Shown: piece after piece, positions 17,401 to 23,349 of the stretch
Layout: each line of letters opens with the position of its first letter
Position numbering within the stretch: position 1 is the stretch's first letter
DNA from: an uncultured Bacteroidota bacterium
GTDB lineage: Bacteria; Bacteroidota; Bacteroidia; Chitinophagales; Saprospiraceae
Direction: 5' to 3'
Assembly (NCBI GenBank): GCA_937870795.1
Contig: CALMWS010000098.1
Coordinates: 1 to 34,889, forward strand
Length of the DNA: 34,889 nucleotides
Notes under the pieces: generated by a model
Seen by the model: only the letters and a program-made list of their open reading frames with translations
Database searches by the model: none
Told to the model about the DNA's origin: nothing
Program-made: the position numbers and the translations under genes

Positions 17401-18276
17401 GGCCTTGCCAGTTGTAGCCAGAGCGTGTGTCATCAATACATTGCTTTCAGCATCGATGGCGGTAATCATTGCCAAATTAACTGAATTCAAAACATTTGAA
17501 AGTATCAATGTTTGGTTTGACCCATCCTTTGTAAAATCTAAACTATATACAATTTCTCCTGAAAGATTAGGAGAAGACAGCAAGTTGAGATTAGCATCAA
17601 TTTCTACAATGGGGCGCACTGTGATGTTTTTAAATTTGTTGAAACTGCCACCCACCCACAGCTTACCAGCAGGGCTTTTGCGAATGGTGTAAACGGTGCC
17701 GTTAAAGCCGGTAGACAGGGTAGGTAGTCCTGATGTGCTGCCATCCATATTGAGTACAGCCAGACTTCGGGCCGCTGCGCCATTAAACAAAGTAAAGTCT
17801 CCACCCACATAGATGCGTTGCATTTGTTCATCAATAAGAATGCTTCTTATGTTGTTGCTTGCACCAGAGCCGGGTGAAAACGAATTGTCTAAGCTGCCGT
17901 CAGGGTTGAGGCGTACAATCCTGCCTGTGGGAAACCCATTCCACAATGTGAATTGTCCCGCTACTAAAATCTTCCCATCGGCTTGGACAGCCAGAGCATT
18001 GACCGAATTGTTGGGGCCACTGCCCTTGAAGTCGAATGAAGGGTCAGGATAGCCATTTTTATCCAATAAGATGAGGTTTTTGCAGGAAAAGTGGTTGTAT
18101 GATGAAAATGTTCCTCCAACAAGAAGAGAACCATTTTTCAATTCCTGCATAACCTCAATAGCACCATTTGCCCCTTCGTTTAAAGTTACATTGTTGTAAG
18201 TTTTATCTATGACACCGTATTGTGCAAATAAGAAATATGGGAAAGAAATAAGGACAGCAAAGATGGAATTTTTCAT
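14470..18276 (-). CDS. Delta-60 repeat, DUF7619-like and T9SS sorting-domain surface protein
   Basis: Secreted protein of 1268 aa. A signal peptide (MKNSIFAVLISFPYFLFAQ) is followed by delta-60 repeats over about residues 25-230, visible as DGKILVAGQFT, NPDGSLDNSFSPG and RIYVGGDFTLFNG; these predict a beta-propeller-like region. A SprB-like stretch lies around PPFQYSINDS and YKVAVSDATGCQRD (about 740-790). A DUF7619-type module starts at GSFDPNDLRAHP (about 915) and includes YTVRFQNTGNFPAQFVHVVDSLP and DIYFDFNEAVKTNKV. A further Cys-containing module is followed by a T9SS type A sorting domain from about 1192 (IFPNPIARDGVLQIRNL...GMYILQI). It is thus probably exported through T9SS and anchored on the cell surface. 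It is convergent with the methyltransferase gene (40-nt gap), with no clear terminator between. Confidence 0.9.
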   Translation of the reverse strand: MKNSIFAVLISFPYFLFAQYGVIDKTYNNVTLNEGANGAIEVMQELKNGSLLVGGTFSSYNHFSCKNLILLDKNGYPDPSFDFKGSGPNNSVNALAVQADGKILVAGQFTLWNGFPTGRIVRLNPDGSLDNSFSPGSGASNNIRSILIDEQMQRIYVGGDFTLFNGAAARSLAVLNMDGSTSGLPTLSTGFNGTVYTIRKSPAGKLWVGGSFNKFKNITVRPIVEIDANLNLLSSPNLSGEIVYSLDFTKDGSNQTLILSNVLNSVNLAMITAIDAESNVLMTHALATTGKAYQINCLKDGGYAISGDFDYPSSSFLLKSKGIIFYSSFNVSDPTQQHFGHNLNAVYVSENENFFLARTDGIIRKFTKKLDKSLPFTHPCGDTGFYPRTGTVKCATSDLYPGEYFYYGAFTEYNGNPTSGIVSTDINGTVIRLFHNTQLTSFLSQQSMAGQTLVFNKSGQIILMNGNAVELWSAEGQLVKILYNGGQGNTTGIIRSLLQMGEYTLALYPKRIVLLHNDVVVSDDLIPFQLGINMEYALLSPTQEENAFILFAHSDNPGNDVWIERYKLDGTKDAAFSAINYQGSRLSFGFTPNNIYTFPFTNKLVKYDLSGGEDKSFIHTDSLILFTSEITEDLNKNVLIPKYGLDTFDNVGQLYLAKINALGQQEAAVNLSQFSKNSIQECIRVDAQGDIYMSLINEADSSYTNSGIIKIKGEARYDCGLLGLRINKTVSLKCGQEGYVKMEFTGGLPPFQYSINDSVISNIDSIVIYKEGYYKVAVSDATGCQRDLTFFVDTEKEGNEPDYAPYLVATSFVRGFENEATIVVRNKGCAQNNPSKLKLTMPGSVSLVSSLPAPSNNSGGEFQWIWDGSDSLVIHLVLKTAATASFDTRLILKLEVAPTEIDANPTDNSIEYSYPVVGSFDPNDLRAHPMGACNDHYITPDNKIVYTVRFQNTGNFPAQFVHVVDSLPQGLDLTSLRIIQSSHPMNVVKVKDQILRFEFPNIQLPGKDSDEANSQGHVIFELSMLPDAPYDVRMNNAADIYFDFNEAVKTNKVYHTLASYIPFFSGEQQIELCFGSSVTLGDIKISADTTIVINTKGTNGCDSTAYIKFKFKAPIDWTVSLLDNKLTATPGYSYQWGDCETGALIPGATSNEYIPSQSGLYFAIVSDGICQDASRCIPVTILSSTDNVSGRPSIFPNPIARDGVLQIRNLSSGKVSFSIRDYKGQILQAWSVPVEEKTEVSVAGFAAGMYILQIQAGDKNHLLQFTVL

Positions 18277-18544
18277 AAGTAAAATTTTGTTATGTAATTA
18301 ATGCAATAAAAAACCTCATCAACAAGCCATTTAGCCAGTGATTTAAAAGGAAACGTTATTGTAAAAATAATAGATTTTCAATAAATTACACATTGTAATT
18401 GTAAAAATATGTATCTCATAATAATATTCTTTCCTTGAAAGTAAAATATTGCGCCTGGCAGAGTAAGTTCCCAGAATAAATGACGAAATGGTAACTCCCT
18501 ATCCTATTAATTTTTTCCTATCTTTAGAAATATAAAAATTCCAG

Positions 18545-19114
18545 ATGGATCGATTTAATGATGTACAGTTAAAAGACAAAAATTTACAGCAAAACCCTAT
18601 TGGGGTAGGGTTATATGAATACGCTGAATTTGTAAGGTGTGATTTTTCTGGCGTTGATCTTCGGGGTTTTTCATTTACAGAATGCGATTTTATTGGCTGC
18701 GATTTGAGTAATGCCAATGTTCACGGTGTCAGTTTCAGGGAAGTAAATTTCAGGGAGTGTAAGCTGCTTGGCCTGGATTTTGAACAATGTGATGCTTTTG
18801 GGCTGGGTTTTCGATTTGACAATTGCCAGTTGAATTACAGTAACTTTTCAAACACAAAGCTTAAAAAAATGCATTTCAAGGACTGCAAATTAATTCAGGT
18901 TGATTTTACTGGAACAGATTTAACCGAGGCCCGTTTTGAAAGTTGTGATCTCTTGGATGCTATTTTTGAGCAAACCACATTGGAGGGTGCCGATTTGAGT
19001 TCTGCATTTCATTATAGCTTTGATCCGAGCAGGAATAAAGTGAGAAAAATGAAAGTAGCAGAGGCTGGCTTGTATGGGTTGGTGGCAGGTTTTGGAATTG
19101 TTGTAGGTAGGTGA
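18545..19114 (+). CDS. Pentapeptide-repeat protein
   Basis: Protein of 189 aa made largely of tandem pentapeptides A(D/N)LxX: CDFSGVDLRGFSFTECDFIG, CDLSNANVHGVSFREVNFREC, then VDFTGTDLTEARFESCDLLDA and TTLEGADLSSAFHYS. Such repeats form a right-handed beta-helix, as in QnrB and McbG, which protect DNA gyrase; the length is close to Qnr (about 215 aa) but many other pentapeptide proteins of this size have unknown roles, so a quinolone-related function is not claimed. No signal peptide; probably cytoplasmic. ATG 18545 is the start, and a near-match -7 box (TATCTTTA) lies just upstream. The last residues (GIVVGR) and the stop codon run into the 14-mer repeat at 19107-19152, so the C-terminus may have been altered by the repeat. 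Confidence 0.88.
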   Translation: MDRFNDVQLKDKNLQQNPIGVGLYEYAEFVRCDFSGVDLRGFSFTECDFIGCDLSNANVHGVSFREVNFRECKLLGLDFEQCDAFGLGFRFDNCQLNYSNFSNTKLKKMHFKDCKLIQVDFTGTDLTEARFESCDLLDAIFEQTTLEGADLSSAFHYSFDPSRNKVRKMKVAEAGLYGLVAGFGIVVGR

Positions 19115-19152
19115 TAGGGGCTAGGTGATAGGGGCTAGGTGCTAGGGGCTAG
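19107..19152. repeat. 14-bp tandem repeat CTAGGTGATAGGGG, about 3.3 units
   Basis: Units at 19107-19120 (GTAG variant), 19121-19134, 19135-19148 (GCTAG variant of the centre) and a partial CTAG to 19152. The stop codon of the pentapeptide-repeat gene (TGA, 19112-19114) is inside the first unit. Related TAGGGG/GGTGCTAG sequence is found in the composite repeat at 31972-32192. The array also occupies the place of the -33 element for the following gene. Confidence 0.9.
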
Positions 19153-19168
19153 TGTTGGCTTTTTTCAT

Positions 19169-19176
19169 TAATTTTG
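19169..19176 (+). promoter_or_regulatory. Probable Bacteroidota -7 element (TAATTTTG)
   Basis: A perfect TAnnTTTG match 20 bp before the ATG at 19196. The -33 position (about 19147-19149) falls in the 14-mer repeat, where there is no TTG, so the promoter may be weak or depend on other contacts. Confidence 0.4.
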
Positions 19177-19195
19177 TGTCAAAAGAAAATCGGGT

Positions 19196-19645
19196 ATGAA
19201 CATTAGGTTATTAGTGATGCTTTTAATTGGCTTTTTGGCCTTGCCGGTGATGGGGCAGAAGAAGAGTTCAAAGAAAAAGACGAAGGCTCCGGCTATGGCT
19301 GTTGTGGATAAGATGCCTGTTTTTTTAAATGGTGGACAGGAAGGAGTGTATAAGATTATTGCAGACAGCATGGTTTATCCCAAGTCAGCAAAGGAGGAGC
19401 GAGTGGGTGGAAAGGTGCTGGTGAAATTTAACGTTGACACCCTGGGTAAGACCTTTGATATTGGCATCGTTGAAGGCATTCGTCCGGATCTGGATCAGGA
19501 AGCCATCAGGCTGGTGAAGCTGCTCAAAAAATGGAGTCCTGCATTGTCAAAAGGGAGAAAAGTTAGAGTAGAAATGAAGTTACCATTGTATTTTTTTCCT
19601 GATGTCAATTTTCAGAGGGAGTGGGAGGAGAAGAATAGGAAGTAG
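19196..19645 (+). CDS. Short secreted protein with TonB C-terminal domain
   Basis: Exported protein of 149 aa. The N-terminus (MNIRLLVMLLIGFLALPVMGQ) is a cleavable signal peptide, followed by a Lys-rich linker (KKSSKKKTKAP). Residues about 40-140 resemble the TonB C-terminal domain, seen in YPKSAKEERVGGKVLVKFNVDTLGKTFDIGIVEGIRPDLDQEAIRLVK, with the usual GxVxVxFxVDxxG pattern. Canonical TonB has an uncleaved membrane anchor and long Pro-rich spacer; neither is present, so this is more likely one of the many Bacteroidota periplasmic proteins with a lone TonB-C domain than a functional energy transducer. It stands alone between two repeat-rich regions. Confidence 0.85.
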   Translation: MNIRLLVMLLIGFLALPVMGQKKSSKKKTKAPAMAVVDKMPVFLNGGQEGVYKIIADSMVYPKSAKEERVGGKVLVKFNVDTLGKTFDIGIVEGIRPDLDQEAIRLVKLLKKWSPALSKGRKVRVEMKLPLYFFPDVNFQREWEEKNRK

Positions 19646-19648
19646 GGG

Positions 19649-19721
19649 CAATTACGAATTTGGCAATTACGAATTACGCAAAACGTGGGGTCAATTACGA
19701 ATTTGGCAATTACGAATTACG
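19649..19721. repeat. Two identical 30-bp copies of an AATTACG-based repeat
   Basis: Identical 30-nt copies occupy 19649-19678 and 19692-19721, separated by CAAAACGTGGGGT. Each starts CAATTACGAATTTGG and ends CAATTACGAATTACG. The heptamer is that of the 33-bp array at the left edge and, reverse complemented, of the 32-kb repeat. The repeat begins 3 nt after the stop codon of the TonB-C gene. Confidence 0.92.
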
Positions 19722-19836
19722 GATACTTCCGTTGCTCTGTTCCCTACGCCGGCTTTGCCTGCATAGGGACAGGTGCCGGATACCTCAGTTGCCTACAACG
19801 CATACGTCATTGCAGGGACAGGTGCCGGATACCCCG
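19721..19836. repeat. Imperfect direct repeat with shared 20-mer, 49 bp apart
   Basis: AGGGACAGGTGCCGGATACC occurs identically at 19765-19784 and 19814-19833. The surrounding units (19721-19777 and 19778-19826, then a partial third) both start GGATAC and contain GTTGC, but the middles diverge. The GC content is clearly higher than the neighbouring intergenic DNA. An inverted element, TCCCTA/TAGGGA, lies within the first unit. No gene is apparent. Confidence 0.8.
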
Positions 19837-19858
19837 TAAAAGAGTTGTTAAATTGTAA

Positions 19859-20398
19859 ATGCTGAAAATAAGAAGTATGGCAAAAATGATATCTACTTTA
19901 AGAATGGAGTTGAGGCCGGCTACAAGAGAGTTATTGAGAGCAGTAATTGAAAGTGACGAAGCTCTGGGCGAATTATTGGGAGTTTCGGTAGCTGAGGGTT
20001 GGACAGAATTTGGAAAGGCTCCGTTTGAATATATGTTAAACGTGCTTACTTCAGATGAAAATCAGGATGGCTGGGTCAATTATTTTCCTATTTTAAAATC
20101 AGGGAACCAACTTATAGGTAGTGGGGGATTTAAAGGAGGGCCCAATGATGAAGGTTGGGTGGAGATAGGTTATGAGATCGCTCCTGCATTTCGCAACAGT
20201 GGACTGGCTACGGAGTTCGCTATGTCGTTAATAGATATTGCCTTGGAACACCCTGAGGTTACAGGAATTTGTGCGCATACATTGGCTGAAGAGAATGCTT
20301 CGTGTGCCGTATTGAGAAAATGCAGTTTTGAGAAGGTCAGTGAATTGATCGATGACGAAGATGGCGCTATCTGGCGTTGGGAATGGCAGGGCAATTAG
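19859..20398 (+). CDS. GNAT-family N-acetyltransferase (RimJ/RimL-like)
   Basis: Acetyl-CoA-dependent acetyltransferase of 179 aa. After an N-terminal LRPATRELLRAVI region, strand 4 and the pyrophosphate-binding loop appear as GWVEIGYEIAPAFRNSGLATEFAMSLIDIAL (about 98-128), with RNSGLAT as the R/QxxGxG/A signature. ICAHTLAEENASCAVLRKCSFEKV (about 140-163) is the conserved C-terminal motif of the RimJ/RimL type. The substrate cannot be inferred. Starts at ATG 19859, 19877 and 19886 are all possible; the homologous region begins after 19886. No partner genes are adjacent, and the upstream region is repeat-rich. Confidence 0.88.
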   Translation: MLKIRSMAKMISTLRMELRPATRELLRAVIESDEALGELLGVSVAEGWTEFGKAPFEYMLNVLTSDENQDGWVNYFPILKSGNQLIGSGGFKGGPNDEGWVEIGYEIAPAFRNSGLATEFAMSLIDIALEHPEVTGICAHTLAEENASCAVLRKCSFEKVSELIDDEDGAIWRWEWQGN

Positions 20399-20501
20399 AG
20401 GTATAGCAAAAATGTTTTTTACAAATTTAAGTTGGGCAATGGTATTAATGAGTTTTTGCACAAAACACGTGTATTGCTTGTTGACAATATATAAAGGGCG
20501 G

Positions 20502-20535
20502 TAAGTCTGGTTTAATTTTGTTTAAACCAGACTTA
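20502..20535. terminator. Perfect 14-bp stem-loop between convergent genes
   Basis: TAAGTCTGGTTTAA (20502-20515) pairs perfectly with TTAAACCAGACTTA (20522-20535) around a 6-nt loop. It sits between the GNAT gene (plus, ends 20398) and the Calx-beta gene (minus, ends 20556). There is no strong U-tract on either strand, so it may be a terminator or a transcript-stabilising 3' structure for both. Confidence 0.72.
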
Positions 20536-20555
20536 CTTAATGCTATTTATGGAGC

Positions 20556-22277
20556 CTAATCTCCGGGATTTATTGTACCAATGTTGATAATGGTCCCATC
20601 AAAGGAGCCAGTGCCTTTGAATAGTCCCTGATTGGCAAAAAATCCAGAGCCACCCAGATAGTTGATTGTGCCGTTGTTTTTTAGGGTTCCCATATTAACA
20701 ATGGATGCAGTGGGCTCTACTACGAGTGTGTTTTCAAGCCAGCAGAATTCTTTATTATTGGGTATGGTAAGGGTGCCTGTCAAAGAAAGACTAAAGCCAT
20801 TTGCTTCGATGCATACAGATTTGCTGGTATTAATATTTCCTTCTACAATGTCTTGTAACAACATAAGCTGATCTCCGTCAGCAGCGGCATCGATGGCATC
20901 CTGCAGACTGCCATAGGTAACATTTGTAGTGAGATTTTTTATTTTGGAGTTGTCACAATAAGTGAAAAATACCCTGCTGATATTTGGGCTGCTTGGCTCT
21001 ACCCACAAATCCTTGGGGCTGGTTGTAATTAATGGAAATTGCATACCTAATCTGGTAAATGGAACCGTTATGCCATTAATCTGAAATGAATTAGAAGCAT
21101 TACCATAGGAGTTTACATTGGATCTTTGTCCCAGAATGCCAATAATATCGCCCTCATTGATTTCGATATCCACGAGTATGGCATTGGTTTCAACATTGTT
21201 CTGGGTCAGATAAAGGATGCTAAAATCATTTGTGGTTGTAGAATATGTAGGCACTGCTGTATTGAATTTAAGTACCGCAATGCTTTGATTTCCGCCGCTT
21301 GCATTGGTAGGTACATACAGGCTGGTGAGTCTGATGGAGGCCGGACTGGTAAAAGTATAGCCCCTTACATTGCCCGTAAAAAGGGTAGAATGTGGTGGTA
21401 GGGTGATGGTGCTGGATCCAATGGCATTGTTGCTATCATCGCAATCTAGACCATTGCTCACATAACCCGTAGCACAACTGTTGCAGGATGACTGGCTTAC
21501 ATTGATATTGCCAAAACCATCTCCATCCTGATCAAGGTAACAGGTTATGGGTGTGCAGCTTGCCGGGGCTGTAGTTACAGGCACAGACTCGGAACTGATG
21601 TATGTATTGTCATCATCACAGGTACAACGTGTACTTATGGTCTGAGCAGGACCGTCCTGGTCGTAAACAGGTAGAGTATAGCTCCAACTTGAGCCATCAA
21701 AATATTGTATGGTACTACCTGCGGGACAAGGGCTTCCTGTAGGAGCAATTATTTCACCACCGGCAGGGCTGCATCCCATGTCGCAACTACTGTTTATGAT
21801 CGTTACATTATCCGGCTCTGTTGTAAATGAAGGACAGAACTCATTGTCGATTATACTGATATTGACAGAAGTAATCATTCCCAATGTTAATCCAGCTGAT
21901 AGGTTGGTTAGGGAAATTGTGGCGGTTTCATTACCCTCAAATACCATATCGTCTGATATGGTGAAAGTTGCACTGGCCTCCGTTTCTCCATCCAGTATGG
22001 TGATAGTCGGAGCAGATAATAAATAATCCGACGGGAAAACATCAAATCCAGATACGTCCAGGTCAACCGTCTGGTTGCCAGACACGGGGGCATCAGCGGT
22101 AACCGTAAGGGTAATGATGGTTTGTGCTGCTTCTGAACCAGAAGTAACAGACGCACTGATTTGAACGGTTGACATCAAGAAAATGCTATTTCCACAGCCA
22201 ACAGCAATTTTATTTGGAGAGGCTGCTGCGTGAAATACAATCAAAGCCCAAATCAGAATGGCTGACAAATGTTTCAT
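20556..22277 (-). CDS. Secreted Calx-beta-domain protein, lacking a sorting domain
   Basis: Protein of 573 aa. A signal peptide (MKHLSAILIWALIVFHAAAS) precedes a Calx-beta domain at about 35-150, with the hallmark TITILDGETEASATFTISDDMVFEGNETATISL and IIDNE. A Cys-rich region follows (TRCTCDDDN, about 215), then a calcium-binding-like CYLDQDGDGFGN (about 245) and DCDD motif. The remaining part has a cell-surface-type beta-rich fold and ends in repeated NxGxI...NxG units (GTLKNNGTINYLGGSGFFANQG). The protein stops at GTINPGD with no T9SS or other sorting domain, unlike the neighbouring large proteins; loss of a C-terminal part is possible. The 14-bp stem-loop lies 20 nt after the stop. Confidence 0.85.
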   Translation of the reverse strand: MKHLSAILIWALIVFHAAASPNKIAVGCGNSIFLMSTVQISASVTSGSEAAQTIITLTVTADAPVSGNQTVDLDVSGFDVFPSDYLLSAPTITILDGETEASATFTISDDMVFEGNETATISLTNLSAGLTLGMITSVNISIIDNEFCPSFTTEPDNVTIINSSCDMGCSPAGGEIIAPTGSPCPAGSTIQYFDGSSWSYTLPVYDQDGPAQTISTRCTCDDDNTYISSESVPVTTAPASCTPITCYLDQDGDGFGNINVSQSSCNSCATGYVSNGLDCDDSNNAIGSSTITLPPHSTLFTGNVRGYTFTSPASIRLTSLYVPTNASGGNQSIAVLKFNTAVPTYSTTTNDFSILYLTQNNVETNAILVDIEINEGDIIGILGQRSNVNSYGNASNSFQINGITVPFTRLGMQFPLITTSPKDLWVEPSSPNISRVFFTYCDNSKIKNLTTNVTYGSLQDAIDAAADGDQLMLLQDIVEGNINTSKSVCIEANGFSLSLTGTLTIPNNKEFCWLENTLVVEPTASIVNMGTLKNNGTINYLGGSGFFANQGLFKGTGSFDGTIINIGTINPGD

Positions 22278-22286
22278 GTATATGGT

Positions 22287-22304
22287 TTTGTTTTATAAAA
22301 CAAA
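22287..22304. promoter_or_regulatory. 18-bp perfect palindrome at the Calx-beta promoter
   Basis: TTTGTTTTATAAAACAAA is a perfect palindrome 10 bp upstream of the minus-strand ATG (22277). It overlaps the -7 box, so it could be an operator. AT-richness makes some palindromes expected, so the assignment is tentative. Confidence 0.35.
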
Positions 22305-22308
22305 GATA
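22301..22308 (-). promoter_or_regulatory. Probable Bacteroidota -7 element (TATCTTTG)
   Basis: On the minus strand TATCTTTG matches TAnnTTTG and lies about 24 bp before the ATG of the Calx-beta gene. No clear TTG is at the expected -33 distance. Confidence 0.42.
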
Positions 22309-22748
22309 GATAAAACTTTGAACATATTATTTTGCATAATATATATAAAGAGCTTGCTTTTATAAGAAGGACAAACAACGGCGACCTTCCCCTTGAAATT
22401 GATTAATGAAATTGCCATACCATCTAATAAAAAAGTGGGCCATGAACAGGGATTTAGTGGTCAAATGGTGGGAAAGGCGAAAAATTAGTTTTCAAGTCAA
22501 GACGGAATATTGAAGGTCGGAACAACAATATTTCATGGTCAATGTTCAAAATAGATATTGCAATGGCTTCCCGAAAATACGTATCGATTAAACATAATAG
22601 TATGATATACAAATAGATATAAATGATATTCTGAGAGCTACGATAGAAATCGTAGGAATAGAAATATTAGCACCCTATTGGCATTTTTTGGTATAAAATG
22701 ATCATAAAAAAGTCACACCAAATTAAAAGGGGGAAGTTTGAATTTGGG

Positions 22749-23196
22749 CTATTGTTTAATAAAGACAAACTTATGGTAAAAGCCATCAGAAAGTAAGAAA
22801 GCAAAATACTGGCCTGGAGTTAGATTGGCAACGGAAAAACAACAACCCTCAGTTTCTAAGACTTTTTGGCCTAAAAGGGAGTAAATTCTGACTGTTGGTT
22901 TATTTTGACTGCCTTCATTTTGAAAACAAAGCCAATCAGAAACTGGATTTGGAAAAAATTTAGCAGTCTCCGAATGCTCATCAAGGGTTTTTATAGTCAC
23001 ATCCGGAATAGTGTTGATAACGGTATTGGTTGTAATAGGGTCATTTTGATCGAAATGGATTTGGGCGTAATTACCAATTCGGGTTCCATTGGCGAGGTCT
23101 TGGTTTGATTGTGGTATTAAAATCAGGGCATTGTCCAAAACCTGAGAAGAAGATAAAATAAATAAAACAAAAGGTAAGTATAGGGCGATTTCTCAT
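22749..23196 (-). pseudogene. Frameshifted remnant of a T9SS sorting-domain protein
   Basis: The open frame 22749-23138 encodes a C-terminal T9SS domain (FFPNPVSDWLCFQNEGS, VRIYSLLGQKVLET, LTPGQYFAFLL) preceded by a fragment like the end of a DUF7619 module (NGTRIGNYAQIHFDQNDPITTNTV). The only in-frame start is TTG 23138, which leaves no signal peptide. Upstream, an ATG at 23196 is one base out of frame; removing one A from the AAA run at 23189-23191 gives MRIALYLPFVLFILSSSQ, a credible signal peptide, joined to the same frame for a total of 148 aa. The product would be a signal peptide fused directly to a module tail and sorting domain, as if the middle had been deleted. Either a sequencing error in a small secreted protein or a decayed pseudogene. 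Confidence 0.65.
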
Positions 23197-23349
23197 AGGT
23201 AAATGAATTTTCAATCAAAAATATAATTTTTATGTATTAATAATAACATTAATGTGTATTATTAAAATTATATAACGGTTCAATAGCTCCCTGGTTAAGG
23301 GCTTATTCTCACTATTTTGTTATATTTACAATGTTTCCAATACTACCCA

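Larger units (their letters stand above)
22278..22748. other. Intergenic region with palindrome and small hairpin
   Basis: No supported gene: the longest plus-strand start (22442) gives only about 23 codons. It holds the probable upstream region of the Calx-beta gene: an 18-bp palindrome and the -7 box at 22301-22308. A small hairpin CTACGAT/ATCGTAG with a 4-nt AGAA loop lies at 22638-22655. The region could hold remains of an older gene, but I cannot recognise any. Confidence 0.6.

Noticed and set aside
18545-19114. Qnr-type quinolone resistance protein
   Set aside because: Pentapeptide repeats alone do not define Qnr; diagnostic Qnr loops and context cannot be confirmed by eye, so only the general family is called.
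19196-19645. Functional TonB energy transducer
   Set aside because: The N-terminus looks like a cleaved signal peptide and the long periplasm-spanning Pro-rich region is missing; no ExbB/ExbD genes are nearby.
19738-19785. TPP riboswitch on the minus strand (TTCCCTACGCCGGC resembles its 3' end)
   Set aside because: The rest of the THI element, including the conserved CUGAGA and GAUCAGG-type segments, is absent, and no thiamine gene follows.
22442-22513. Short plus-strand open frame starting MNRDLVVKWWERRK
   Set aside because: Only about 23 codons, no recognised family and no supporting context; it could be a decayed fragment but that cannot be shown.
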